Shown piece after piece: positions 24,964-33,904 of a stretch of DNA of 64,000 bases (position 1 is its first letter; each line of letters begins with the position of its first letter). Below the pieces are notes generated by a model. It searched no databases. It had not been told where the DNA came from and was given only the letters and a program-made list of their open reading frames with translations. The position numbers and the translations under genes were made by a program. The DNA comes from Agromyces sp. LHK192 (lineage in GTDB: Bacteria; Actinomycetota; Actinomycetes; Actinomycetales; Microbacteriaceae), in assembly GCF_004006235.1 (NCBI RefSeq), contig NZ_CP034753.1, forward strand, positions 992,001 to 1,056,000. The letters are read 5' to 3'.

Positions 24964-26373
24964 ATGTCGCTCTACGCTCGACTCGACCGTCGCCTCGAAT
25001 CGCAGGCCGACAACGACGGCCCCGTGCGGGGCATCCTGTCGGGACCCCGAATCGGCATGATCTGGCTGGCCGCCAACCTCGTCGTCACGACGCTGCTGAC
25101 CGGCACGCTGTTCATCCCCGGCGTCGACTACGCCACCGCCGTCACGATGATCCTCGTGGGAACGCTGGCGGGTGCGGTCGTGCTCACCGCCGTCGGCAAC
25201 ATCGGCACCCGCACCGGGCTGCCGACGATGGCGCTCACGCGGGGCGCGTTCGGCACCCGGGGCAGCTACCTCACCGTGGTCGCGAACGTCGTGATCCTCA
25301 TGGGGTGGAGCTGGGTGCAGGCGATGCTCGCCGGCGTCACCGTCGACTACCTCGTGGCGAGCCTCACCGGCTTCTCGAACCCGATCCTGTTCTCGGTGCT
25401 CTGCCAGACGCTCGTCGTGATCCTCGCCATCTTCGGCCATGAGGGCATCTCGAAGGTCGAGCCGTGGCTCGCCGTCGCGATGCTCGCGATCATCGCGTGG
25501 ATCTTCGTCGTCGCGTTCACGACGTACAGCCCGGCGGAGTTCCAGGCCATCCCGGTCGACGCGTCGATCGGGTACTCGCCGGTGATCGTGCTCGACATCG
25601 TCATCGCGACCGCGGTGTCGTGGACCGTGCTGTCGGCCGACTTCAACCGGCTCGCGAGGTCGAGCCGCGCGGGCATCCTCGGCTCGGGCATCGGCTACAC
25701 GCTGTCGACCGTCATCGCGATGGTGCTGGGGCTCACCGCCCTCGGATACGTGATCCTCAGCGGCGGCGACGCGATCGCGTTCGACCCTGCCACCATCGTC
25801 GGCGCCTTCGGCGCACCGCTCGCGATCGTCATCTTCCTCTCGGTCATGGCGACCAACACGATGGTCGTGTACGGCATGACGACCTCGGTCGTGAACGCGA
25901 AGCACGGCAGCCGGCTGAAGTTCCTGCCGACCGCGCTCGTGCTCGGTGCGATCTCGATCATCGGCTCGACGTGGCTGGGCCTGCTCGCCCAGTTCACCGA
26001 GTTCCTCGTGCTGATCAGCGCACTCTTCGTGCCGGTGTTCGCGATCATGATCGTCGACTACTACCTCGTGAAGCGTTCGGCCTACACCGCCGATCTGCTC
26101 CGACCGACCGGCGGTCGCTACTGGTACGCCGCCGGCGTCAACTGGGCGGCCGTCGGCGTCTGGGTGCTCGGCGCGGTCGCGACCTACCTCTGGACCAAGG
26201 TGTGGCCGCTGCCGACCGGGGCGACGATCCCGGCGTTCGCGCTGAGCTTCGTGCTCTACCTCGTGCTCATGCTGCCCGACCGCGCACGGCACGCGCGCGA
26301 GCGGAGCGTGCACCTCGCGGGGACCGACGAGACCGGATCGGACGCACCGACCGCATCCGCCGCCGCGAACTAG
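24964..26373 (+). CDS. NCS1 family nucleobase/hydantoin-type permease
   Basis: A 469-residue secondary transporter with about twelve helices. The N-terminus RGILSGPRIGMIWLAANLVVTTLLTGTLF (key parts GPRIGMIWLAANL), RTGLPTMALTRGAFGTRGSYL and the mid-protein SADFNRLARSSRAG are NCS1 landmarks (cytosine, purine, allantoin, hydantoin transporters). GGAGGAG lies four bases before the ATG. Third gene of the agmatinase cluster, 36 bp after the SnoaL-like gene. It probably imports the cluster's substrate with Na+ or H+. Confidence 0.88.
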   Translation: MSLYARLDRRLESQADNDGPVRGILSGPRIGMIWLAANLVVTTLLTGTLFIPGVDYATAVTMILVGTLAGAVVLTAVGNIGTRTGLPTMALTRGAFGTRGSYLTVVANVVILMGWSWVQAMLAGVTVDYLVASLTGFSNPILFSVLCQTLVVILAIFGHEGISKVEPWLAVAMLAIIAWIFVVAFTTYSPAEFQAIPVDASIGYSPVIVLDIVIATAVSWTVLSADFNRLARSSRAGILGSGIGYTLSTVIAMVLGLTALGYVILSGGDAIAFDPATIVGAFGAPLAIVIFLSVMATNTMVVYGMTTSVVNAKHGSRLKFLPTALVLGAISIIGSTWLGLLAQFTEFLVLISALFVPVFAIMIVDYYLVKRSAYTADLLRPTGGRYWYAAGVNWAAVGVWVLGAVATYLWTKVWPLPTGATIPAFALSFVLYLVLMLPDRARHARERSVHLAGTDETGSDAPTASAAAN

Positions 26374-26383
26374 GCTCGGCGGC

Positions 26384-27076
26384 ATGCGCGAGCTCAGCCA
26401 CCGGATCACCGGGGGGATGCAGGTCTACCCCGGCGACCCCGAGGTGCGGATCGAGCCGGCGCTCGAGCTCGCGCTCGACGGCGTCGACGTCGCGCACCTC
26501 GACCTCGGGTCGCACACCGGCACCCACCTCGACGCCCCGTCGCACACCGTCGCGGGCGGGCGCACGACCGGACGGATCGGGCTCGACGAGCTCGTCGGCG
26601 AGGCGCTCGTGGTGCACCTCGCCGGCCGAGCCGGCACGCTGGGCGCGGTGGCGCCCAGCGCGGAGGTTCCCGGCGCCGTGGCGCCCGGCGCGGTCATCGG
26701 ACTCGACGACCTCGCCGCCGCAGTGCACGGCGGACTGCCCGAGGCCGTGCCGCCGATCGTCGTCGTGCACACCGGCTGGGCGCTGCAGTTCGGCACGCCC
26801 GAGGCGTTCGCGCACCCCGCGATCAGTCCGGATGCCGCGGCCGAGCTCGTGCGGCGCGGGATGCGGGTGCTCGCGGTCGACACGCTGAGCCCGGATCCGA
26901 CGGGGGCCGGGGCATCCTCGTTCCCCGTGCACGAGGTCGTGCTCGGCGCCGACGCGCTCATCGTCGAGAACCTGACGGGGCTCGCCGGGCTGCCCGAGCG
27001 CGTGCGCATCGGGTTCTTCCCGCTGCCGATCGACGCCGATGGGGCGCCGGTGCGGGCGGTGGCGTTCACGGACTGA
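26384..27076 (+). CDS. cyclase family protein (kynurenine formamidase-like hydrolase)
   Basis: A 230-residue metal-dependent amidohydrolase of the KynB/cyclase family. The signature SHTGTHLDAPSH gives the metal-binding histidines and aspartate; RMRVLAVDTLSPDP-like MRVLAVDTLSPDP and FPVHEVVLGADALIVENL are also typical. The start is 11 bp after the permease stop, with TAGGCT (26371-26376) seven bases before the ATG. The locus may therefore be read both as the operon end and from its own promoter. In this context it probably opens a cyclic amide or a formamide made by the pathway. Confidence 0.87.
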   Translation: MRELSHRITGGMQVYPGDPEVRIEPALELALDGVDVAHLDLGSHTGTHLDAPSHTVAGGRTTGRIGLDELVGEALVVHLAGRAGTLGAVAPSAEVPGAVAPGAVIGLDDLAAAVHGGLPEAVPPIVVVHTGWALQFGTPEAFAHPAISPDAAAELVRRGMRVLAVDTLSPDPTGAGASSFPVHEVVLGADALIVENLTGLAGLPERVRIGFFPLPIDADGAPVRAVAFTD

Positions 27077-27120
27077 CCGCCGAGGCATCCGTGTCGCGCT
27101 TCGATCGCGGCACCGTCGTC

Positions 27121-27178
27121 TGCATGAGATTCCGGTGTACGGATGCCGCTCCGGCGTCATCGCCCGGATCGTCATGCA
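27121..27178. repeat. family A intergenic palindrome, copy 2 (degenerate)
   Basis: The left arm TGCATGAGATTCCGGTGTACG (first 20 bases at 27121-27140) and the loop GATGCCGCTCCGGCGTCAT match copy 1. The right arm (to 27178, ending GTCATGCA) has drifted by several substitutions. It lies 44 bp after the cyclase-family gene; the rest of the 230-bp gap to 27308 shows GC-rich hairpins but no gene. Confidence 0.7.
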
Positions 27179-27308
27179 CTGGGCGAACGGGGAGCGCGTG
27201 CGGCGGCGTACCGCGCTTCTCAGTGCCGTCACTGATCCGCCGGGATCCGGCAGGGAGCAGGATGTGGCCGAATCGCCATCCCTGCCACCCGTCGAGCCGA
27301 GGTGCATC

Positions 27309-30170
27309 ATGTCCGAGACGCAGGCGCGCAGCGCCGCGCAGTCCCCGCGAGTGCTCGAGATCCGGATCCACGGCATCGCGAACGCGCCGCCCGAGGTGAT
27401 GCTCGAGGCCGAGCGCGACGAGATCACCCGGCGCACCGGCGACGACCTCGGTTCGTTCTGGAGCAGGAAGGACGACGCACCCGCCGACGGGATCGAGGCG
27501 AAGGAGGCCTACTCGTGGGGCGCGCAGTCCCGCGCCGGCGGCGGTGCGCTCGCGATGATCGGGCGGGTGTTCGTGCACCTCGGCTGGCTGTTCATCCTCC
27601 CGTTCGGCCTGTGCAACGTCGCCTACTGGATGCGCGACGTCCCGACGCCGAAACGGGCGGACGCATTCGCCTGGAAGGGCGGTCGCGGGGCGGTCACGCT
27701 GCGGCTGTTCGCGCTGGTGCTCACCCTCATCTACGTGACGGCCTTCATGTCGGTCGCGGTCGACCTCGTCGCGGTGCAGTGCTTCCGCGGCGGCCGCATG
27801 TGCGCGGCGCTGCCCGAGTGGCTCGCCGGGCTCGGCGACCTCGACCGGGGCGCCCGTGCGGCGCTGTTCAGCCTCGCGCCGATTGGCGCGGTGCTCGTGA
27901 TCTACCTCATCTCGAGGACGGGGCGCGTGCGGTACGAGGCCAACGTCGCGAACTTCTCGGAGCGGTTCCTGAGCAGCCGGCACGAGTTCCCGCGGCCGCT
28001 GCTCGCGACCAAGGGGTTCTGGACGGCGTGCCGGATCAGCTCCACGAGCGAGCAGTTGCACTTCGCCGCGGCGATGGGGCTCGTGCTGCTGCTGCTCGGC
28101 TGGGATTCCGCGCTCAGCGGGCAGGCGACGGATGTCTCGATCGAGGCGGATCCGCTCGCCGAGACGCTGCGCGGGTTCGCCTCGGCGCCACCGTGGGCGA
28201 TCGCCGCGATCGCGGTCGGTGCCGCCGTGCTCGTGCTGTCGGCGGTCTTCGTGCTGATGGCGACGAATCCCGGCAGCATGCAGAAGGACCGTGCCGACCG
28301 GTTCCGCGGCCGGATCATGCTCGCCCTCGGCGCGACCGCCTACGTCGGCTACGTCGCATACATGCTCGTGACGACGTCGCGTCGGGTCGACGTCGAGATG
28401 GAGGTCTCGCCGGTCTTCGCCGGGCTCATCACCACCCCGATGGTGCTCATCGTCGTCGCCCTCGGCATCGCCTACGCGGGTGCCGGCTGGGTGCGACGGG
28501 TGTCGCCCTGGATCTCGTACCCGCTGCTGTGCGGCGCGCTCGGGTTCCTGCTGGTGGCGGAACTCGTCCCCGACGGTGCCGACGGCGAGGCGCCCGCCTA
28601 CGTCGCCTGGCTGATCGCGGGGGGAGTGGCCTGCGTGGTCGCCTTCTTCGTGGTCACGTGGACGAAGCGCATCGACCTGCGGACGGTCGGGTGGTCGGGG
28701 CAGGGACCCGCCGTCGGGATGCTGCTGGGGCTGCTGTCGTCCATGGTCATCTCGAGCCTGCTCGTGATCGGCGTGAGCACGTGGCTCAGCACGCCGAGCG
28801 ACGCGGGGCAGACCGAGGACATCTGGCGCACGCCCGCCCCGCGCGGAACCGAGCTGCTCGACGCCCCCGACGCCTACGAGCGCTTCAGCGTGGTGCTGGC
28901 CGTGATCGCGGTGGCGGTGGTGCTCGTCGCGGGTGCGGCCGCGATCGCCGCACTCACCCGGTCGCCGCAGCTCACGGTGCCGCCGATCGACGACGAGGGC
29001 GACCGGAACCGCCGGGGCGTCGCCCAGCCCGGGGCGAAGTACACGCTTCGCGAAGACGGCGAACTCGACCCGAAGGACCAGCGGATCATCGCCGCGCGGC
29101 GTTCCGCGACGATGGTGCACCGCGGCGAGGCCCTGCTCGGCTGGATCGCCGTGCTCACCGCCATCGGGTTCCTGCCGCTCGTCTCGAGCGACCTGTTCGA
29201 CTGGTTCCGCTCGCTCGCGCCCGAGTCGATCCGCGCCGGCATCCGCGCGGCATCCGTCACGATCCTGGGGCTGGTCGCGCTCGCGGCGGTCGCCGCCGTC
29301 GCGACCCGAGCGGCCGCGAGCGCCGAACGGCCGCTCGCGCTGATCTGGGACATCGTGTGCTTCTTCCCGCGCGCGGGGCATCCGTTCTCGCCGCCGTGCT
29401 ACGGCGAGCGCGCGGTGCCGGAGCTCACGGACCGGACCAACCGGTGGCTGCGCGACACGAAGGACGGCACGACCGGCGTGGTGCTCGCGGCGCACTCGAT
29501 GGGCACCGTCCTCGCAGCGGCGACCGTGCTCGCCCTGTCGAACGTGCCCGGTGCGCTCGTCGAGGACGTGGGTCCGGACGGGCGCGCACGATGCCGCCTC
29601 CGGGGAGTGGCGATGATCACCTACGGCACCCAGTTGCGCGCGTTCTTCAGCCGGTTCTTCCCCTCGGTGCTCGGTCCGCAGGTGCTCGGCGTGCCGCCGT
29701 GCGAAGGGCCGTCGCTCTGGCACGCGGACCCGTGGAAGCGGCAGGTCCGCCGCGAATGGCCGGGCACGTTCGAACCGAAGCCGGTGCGGGGCTCGAACCC
29801 GTTCGCTGCCGACGACGAGGCCACCTCGTCGGTCCCGGCCGCGCAGAACGGCGGCGAGATCGCGTGCCGGAACGTCACCGTCGCCGGGCTCCTCGGCGTC
29901 GACGGCGACCGCTCGACGCCCGACCGGTGGCTCAGCCTCTGGCGGCGTACCGACTACCTCGGCTTCCCGGCATACGGCTACAACCCCGACGGCAACCCGA
30001 TCGACCTCGGTGCCAGCGAACGCTCGCCCGCGAGCTACATGTGGCAGGTGGCGCAGCACAACGACTACCTCCCGACGGCGCAGTACCGCGCGGCGCGGCG
30101 CCGCCTGGTGGCGGCGCTGGGCGCCCAGGCCGCGCGGGAGCCCGTGGGCGGGCCGCCGAAGCAGCCCTGA
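27309..30170 (+). CDS. large membrane protein with C-terminal serine-hydrolase motif
   Basis: 953 residues from ATG 27309 (GAGG seven bases upstream); the frame is open further upstream but runs through the repeat. The start VLEIRIHGIANAPPEVMLE is followed by many hydrophobic helices across residues ~85-660 (e.g. ALAMIGRVFVHLGWLFILPF, VLVIYLISR, LLGLLSSMVISSLLVIGVS). The last ~270 residues are soluble and hold VVLAAHSMGTVLAA with S730 in the GxSxG-like HSMGT, preceded by LIWDIVCFFPRAGHPFSPPCYGER, and VAMITYGTQLRAFFSRFFP after it. This looks like an alpha/beta hydrolase fused to a membrane domain. I do not recognise the family and the substrate is unknown. Confidence 0.75.
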   Translation: MSETQARSAAQSPRVLEIRIHGIANAPPEVMLEAERDEITRRTGDDLGSFWSRKDDAPADGIEAKEAYSWGAQSRAGGGALAMIGRVFVHLGWLFILPFGLCNVAYWMRDVPTPKRADAFAWKGGRGAVTLRLFALVLTLIYVTAFMSVAVDLVAVQCFRGGRMCAALPEWLAGLGDLDRGARAALFSLAPIGAVLVIYLISRTGRVRYEANVANFSERFLSSRHEFPRPLLATKGFWTACRISSTSEQLHFAAAMGLVLLLLGWDSALSGQATDVSIEADPLAETLRGFASAPPWAIAAIAVGAAVLVLSAVFVLMATNPGSMQKDRADRFRGRIMLALGATAYVGYVAYMLVTTSRRVDVEMEVSPVFAGLITTPMVLIVVALGIAYAGAGWVRRVSPWISYPLLCGALGFLLVAELVPDGADGEAPAYVAWLIAGGVACVVAFFVVTWTKRIDLRTVGWSGQGPAVGMLLGLLSSMVISSLLVIGVSTWLSTPSDAGQTEDIWRTPAPRGTELLDAPDAYERFSVVLAVIAVAVVLVAGAAAIAALTRSPQLTVPPIDDEGDRNRRGVAQPGAKYTLREDGELDPKDQRIIAARRSATMVHRGEALLGWIAVLTAIGFLPLVSSDLFDWFRSLAPESIRAGIRAASVTILGLVALAAVAAVATRAAASAERPLALIWDIVCFFPRAGHPFSPPCYGERAVPELTDRTNRWLRDTKDGTTGVVLAAHSMGTVLAAATVLALSNVPGALVEDVGPDGRARCRLRGVAMITYGTQLRAFFSRFFPSVLGPQVLGVPPCEGPSLWHADPWKRQVRREWPGTFEPKPVRGSNPFAADDEATSSVPAAQNGGEIACRNVTVAGLLGVDGDRSTPDRWLSLWRRTDYLGFPAYGYNPDGNPIDLGASERSPASYMWQVAQHNDYLPTAQYRAARRRLVAALGAQAAREPVGGPPKQP

Positions 30171-30228
30171 CGGCGGCGCCGACCGCTCGCGCTGGCGCCG
30201 GTCGCAGCCTGCGCGCTACGGTCTGCTC

Positions 30229-31674
30229 ATGAGCCGGCCGGGGGGCGTGCAGGGCGCACGGGGTGCGGTGAAGCTCGGCGTGCCCACGCTGACCGCGATG
30301 GTCGTGGGGTCGATGGTCGGTGCCGGCGTGTTCTCGCTGCCCGCGACGTTCGCGCAGGAGACCGGGGTGCTCGGCGCCCTCATCGCGTGGGTGATCGCGG
30401 GCCTCGGCATGCTGATGCTGGCGCTCGCGTTCCAGGCGCTCGCCGTGCGCCGCCCGCAGCTCGACGCCGGCGTCTACGCCTACGCCAAGGCGGGATTCGG
30501 CGAGTTGATCGGCTTCTTCTCGGCGTTCGGCTACTGGGCGAGCGCATGCGTCGGCAACGTCACGTACTGGGTGCTGATCATGTCGACCCTCGGGGCCGTG
30601 ATCCCCGCGCTCGGCGCCGGCGACACGCTGCTCTCGTTCGCCCTGTCGAGCGTGGGGCTGTGGGTGTTCTTCCTGCTCGTGCGCCGCGGCGTGCGCGAGG
30701 CCGCCGCGGTCAACCGCATCGTCACGGTCGCGAAGCTCGTGCCGATCCTCGTCGCCATCGTGCTCGCCCTGTCGGTGCTCGACCCCGCGGTGTTCGCGGC
30801 GAACCTGCTCGGCGGTACCGACACCGGCGGACTCTTCGAGCAGGTGCAGGGCACGATGCTCATCACGGTGTTCGTGTTCCTCGGCGTCGAGGGCGCCAGC
30901 GTGTACTCGCGGCACGCGCGCCGCAGGGCCGACGTCGGTCGCGCGACCGTGCTCGGCTTCCTCGCGGTGTTCTCGGTGTTCGCCTCGGTGACGATCGTGT
31001 CGTTCGGCGTGATGCCGGCCGACGACCTCGCCGCGCTGCGGCAGCCGTCGCTCGCCGGCGTGCTCGAGGCGGCCGTCGGGCCGTGGGGTGCGGTGCTCGT
31101 GAGCGCCGGACTGATCGTGTCGGTGCTCGGCGCCTACCTCGCGTGGACGTTGATGGCCGCAGAGGTCGTGTTCGTCGCCGCGAAGGACGGCGACATGCCC
31201 CGGTTCCTGGCACGCGCGAACGACCGCGACGTCCCGGTCGGTGCGCTGCTGAGCTCCACGGTGCTCGCGCAGGCCGTGCTCGTGGTCGCGATGTTCGCGG
31301 TCGACGCGTTCGACTTCGCGCTGAACCTCACGAGCGCGCTCGCGCTGGTGCCGTTCCTGTTCGCGGCCGGGTACCTGCTGCGCATCGGCATCTCGCCGGA
31401 CGCGGCATCCGATGATCGGCGGACGAGGCGGCGCGATCTCGTCATCGGGGCGCTGGCGACGGTCTACGTGCTGTTCCTGCTGGTCGGCGCGGGGTGGTCG
31501 TACCTGCTCGTCTCGCTGATCGTGCAGGTGCCGGCCGTGGCGCTGTTCCTCGTCGCGCGGCACCAGCGGGGGCGCCGGCTGCTCACGCCCGCGGAGTGGG
31601 TGATCCTCGGGATGGCCGCCGCGGGGGCGGTCGTCGGCGTCGTGGGCATCGCCGCGGGCTGGATCGTGCTCTGA
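30229..31674 (+). CDS. APC superfamily basic amino acid/polyamine antiporter (ArcD-like)
   Basis: A 481-residue permease with about twelve helices. The N-terminus KLGVPTLTAMVVGSMVGAGVFSLPATFA contains the APC helix-1 break GSMVGAGVFSLP, and ITVFVFLGVEGASVYSRHARRR holds the family helix-6 region with FLGVEGA, a pattern of arginine/ornithine and related antiporters. TACGGT (30217-30222) ends six bases before the ATG; there is no RBS. It is separate from the hydrolase gene upstream (58 bp). Confidence 0.88.
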   Translation: MSRPGGVQGARGAVKLGVPTLTAMVVGSMVGAGVFSLPATFAQETGVLGALIAWVIAGLGMLMLALAFQALAVRRPQLDAGVYAYAKAGFGELIGFFSAFGYWASACVGNVTYWVLIMSTLGAVIPALGAGDTLLSFALSSVGLWVFFLLVRRGVREAAAVNRIVTVAKLVPILVAIVLALSVLDPAVFAANLLGGTDTGGLFEQVQGTMLITVFVFLGVEGASVYSRHARRRADVGRATVLGFLAVFSVFASVTIVSFGVMPADDLAALRQPSLAGVLEAAVGPWGAVLVSAGLIVSVLGAYLAWTLMAAEVVFVAAKDGDMPRFLARANDRDVPVGALLSSTVLAQAVLVVAMFAVDAFDFALNLTSALALVPFLFAAGYLLRIGISPDAASDDRRTRRRDLVIGALATVYVLFLLVGAGWSYLLVSLIVQVPAVALFLVARHQRGRRLLTPAEWVILGMAAAGAVVGVVGIAAGWIVL

Positions 31675-31676
31675 CC

Positions 31677-31740
31677 CGGGACGGTTCCTTTCGTCGAGGA
31701 CCGTGGCATCCGACCGTCCGGAGCGAGTCGAACCGTCCCG
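31677..31740. terminator. long hairpin between convergent permease and LacI genes
   Basis: CGGGACGGTTC (31677-31687) and GAACCGTCCCG (31730-31740) are perfect 11-bp arms enclosing 42 bases that contain a weaker inner GGAC/GTCC pairing. Located tail-to-tail between the APC gene and the lacI-type gene, it probably ends both transcripts. Confidence 0.6.
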
Positions 31741-31761
31741 AACCGGAGGGCGTGACCGCGG

Positions 31762-32799
31762 TCAGGCCGCGGGCGGCGCGGCCGTGCTCCGGCGGACCAC
31801 CAGCTCGGTCGGCACGAGCGTCGTGCCGTGGGCCTCGCCCGACTCGACCTCCTGCAGCAGGGCTTCGAACGAGCGACGCCCGACCTCGGCGAACGACTGC
31901 CGCACGGTCGTGAGCGGCGGCCAGAAGTTGGCCGATTCCTCCATGTCGTCGAAGCCGACGACGCTGACCTCGTCGGGCACGCGGCGCCCGGCTTCGTGCA
32001 TGGCCCGCAGCACACCGAGGGCCATCTGGTCATTGGCGGCGAAGACGGCGGTGACCGACGGGTCGGCGGCCAGGAGTCGGCCGATGCGGTGGCCCGACTC
32101 GCTCGACCAGTCGCCGACGTGGGCGTCGGGCACGCTCGCCCCGCGTTCGCGGAGCGCGGCCTGCCAGGCTTCGCGTCGGTGCACGGCCGAGTACGAGCGG
32201 TCGGGCCCGGCGAGGTGGTGCACGGTGGCGTGGCCGAGGTCGAGCAGGTGGTTCGTCGCGAGGCGTGCGCCGTGCGCCTGGTCGGTGTCGACGACGGGGA
32301 ATCGGTCGCCGGCGTTCGAGTCGACGATGACGACGGGGAGCCCGGCCGGCAGCTCGATCTCCCGCTCGTCGAGCAGGTGCGCCTCGACGATGATGATGAC
32401 GCCGTCGACGGCCTCCTCGCTGAGTCGGTCGAAGGCGACGGAGACCTCGCCGCGGGTGGGGTTGGGCACGATGAGCGACAGCGAGTACCCGGAGTCGGTC
32501 GCGGCGGCGGCGATGGCGTCGAGGGTGCGCATGTTGCCGAGGCTCTCGAGGGTGAACATGATGACGCCGATGCTGTGGAAGCGGCCCGACCGGAGGGCCC
32601 GCGCGGCGCTGTTGGGGCGGTAGCCGAGGGTGCGCATGGCGGCGAGCACGCGCGATCGCGTCTCGGGGTCGACGTTGCTGCGGTCGTTCGCGACGCGGCT
32701 CACGGTCTGGCCGGACACGCCGGCCTCGCGCGCGACGTCCGCCATCGAGGGGCCGCGCCGCCGCGCGCCGGCCTGGTCGACGGGGTTCGTGTTCGTCAT
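31762..32799 (-). CDS. LacI family transcriptional regulator
   Basis: 345 residues from ATG 32799, which has AGGAGGAG six bases upstream. The HTH reads MADVAREAGVSGQTVSRVAND (residues ~19-39) and continues RVLAAMRTLGYRPNSAARAL with the LacI hinge. The periplasmic-binding-protein-like core has GVIIIVEAHLLDE, TAVFAANDQMALGVLRAMHEAG and VSVVGFDDMEESANFWPPLTTVRQ, all typical. It is divergent from the galactoside operon and two near-identical palindromes in the gap match LacI operators with a central CG. Expected to release them when a galactoside binds. Confidence 0.94.
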   Translation of the reverse strand: MTNTNPVDQAGARRRGPSMADVAREAGVSGQTVSRVANDRSNVDPETRSRVLAAMRTLGYRPNSAARALRSGRFHSIGVIMFTLESLGNMRTLDAIAAAATDSGYSLSLIVPNPTRGEVSVAFDRLSEEAVDGVIIIVEAHLLDEREIELPAGLPVVIVDSNAGDRFPVVDTDQAHGARLATNHLLDLGHATVHHLAGPDRSYSAVHRREAWQAALRERGASVPDAHVGDWSSESGHRIGRLLAADPSVTAVFAANDQMALGVLRAMHEAGRRVPDEVSVVGFDDMEESANFWPPLTTVRQSFAEVGRRSFEALLQEVESGEAHGTTLVPTELVVRRSTAAPPAA

Positions 32800-32890
32800 C
32801 GCGGTCTCCTCCTGATGCGGCCCGGCGGGGTTCGCGCCGGCACGGTGGGCTCGTCGCCCGCCGCCGTTCGGCATCTCGACCCAGACTGGC

Positions 32891-32945
32891 GCATGTTCAC
32901 GTCAACATGCTACGGTGCCTCCATCGTATGTTGACGTGAACATGC
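32891..32945. promoter_or_regulatory. twin LacI-type operators
   Basis: GCATGTTCACGTCAACATGC (32891-32910) and GTATGTTGACGTGAACATGC (32926-32945) are near-perfect palindromes of consensus ATGTTSACGTSAACAT with the central CG expected for LacI proteins. Their centres are 35 bp apart. They lie between the regulator gene and the first permease gene, covering the promoter area of both. Confidence 0.88.
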
Positions 32946-32962
32946 AGGATTGGACCAAACCG

Positions 32963-33904
32963 ATGACAACGACGTCCCCGCCGCCGGCGACTGCGACGCG
33001 ACTCGCCGCTCCGGCGCCGCGCCCCAGGCGCCTGCGTTCGCGCAGCGAGTGGAAGGGCCTGGCGTTCACCGCCCCCTTCCTCATCGTGTTCCTCCTCGTC
33101 TTCATCGCGCCCGTCGCCTACTCGATCTACCTCAGCCTGTTCCGCGAGCAGCTCGTCGGCGGAAACGCGTTCGTCGGCGTCGACAACTACGCGCAGCTGT
33201 TCGTCGATCCGCAGTTCTGGGACGGATTCCTGCGGGTCCTGCTGTTCCTGGTCATCCAGGTGCCGATCATGCTCGGCCTCGCGCTCGTCGCCGCGCTCGC
33301 CATCGACTCCGCACGGCTGCACGCCACGGGCTTCTTCCGCATCGCGATCTTCCTGCCGTACGCCGTGCCCGCGGTCGTCGCCGTCCTCATGTGGGGCTTC
33401 ATCTACGGCGACCAGTTCGGCCTCGTCGCGAACCTCAACGACTGGCTCGGGGCATCCGTCTTCGCGCCGTTCGCCCGCGAATGGATCCTGCTGTCGATCG
33501 GCAACATCGTCACCTGGGAGTTCGTCGGCTACAACATGCTGATCTTCTACTCCGCGCTCAAGGTGATCCCCGGCGACCTGTACGAGGCGGCCGAGCTCGA
33601 CGGGGCGGGCCCGTTCCGGGTCGTCCGGGCCATCAAGCTCCCGGCGCTTCGGGGCGCGATCGTCATCGCCACGATCTTCTCGATCATCGGAAGCTTCCAG
33701 CTCTTCAACGAGCCGAACATCCTGCGCACGCTCGCCCCCAACATCATCACGACGTTCTTCACCCCGAACATGTACGCCTACAACCTCTCGTTCAGCGGCC
33801 AGCAGTACAACGCGTCCGCCACGGTGGCGATCGTCATGGGCGTCATCACCGCGGTGATCGCCTACGTCGTGCAACTCCGCGGCTCGCGGAAGGAGGAGCG
33901 ATGA
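32963..33904 (+). CDS. carbohydrate ABC transporter permease, MalF type (galactoside operon)
   Basis: 313 residues from ATG 32963; an in-frame ATG at 32942 lies inside the second operator and is less likely. Six helices, with EAAELDGAGPFRVVRAIKLP as the EAA loop. The Pro/Arg-rich N-terminus precedes helix 1 (GLAFTAPFLIVFLLVFIAP). Its stop overlaps the next start (ATGA). First gene of the LacI-controlled operon. Confidence 0.93.
   Translation: MTTTSPPPATATRLAAPAPRPRRLRSRSEWKGLAFTAPFLIVFLLVFIAPVAYSIYLSLFREQLVGGNAFVGVDNYAQLFVDPQFWDGFLRVLLFLVIQVPIMLGLALVAALAIDSARLHATGFFRIAIFLPYAVPAVVAVLMWGFIYGDQFGLVANLNDWLGASVFAPFAREWILLSIGNIVTWEFVGYNMLIFYSALKVIPGDLYEAAELDGAGPFRVVRAIKLPALRGAIVIATIFSIIGSFQLFNEPNILRTLAPNIITTFFTPNMYAYNLSFSGQQYNASATVAIVMGVITAVIAYVVQLRGSRKEER

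Noticed and set aside
27066..30059. 997-codon open frame antisense to the large membrane protein
   Set aside because: Composition is dominated by Arg, His, Glu and Asp without domains; the plus-strand frame has coherent helices, an RBS and the AHSMG motif.
32942..32962. ATG 32942 as start of the MalF-type permease
   Set aside because: It lies inside the second LacI operator; ATG 32963 leaves the operator in the untranslated region.
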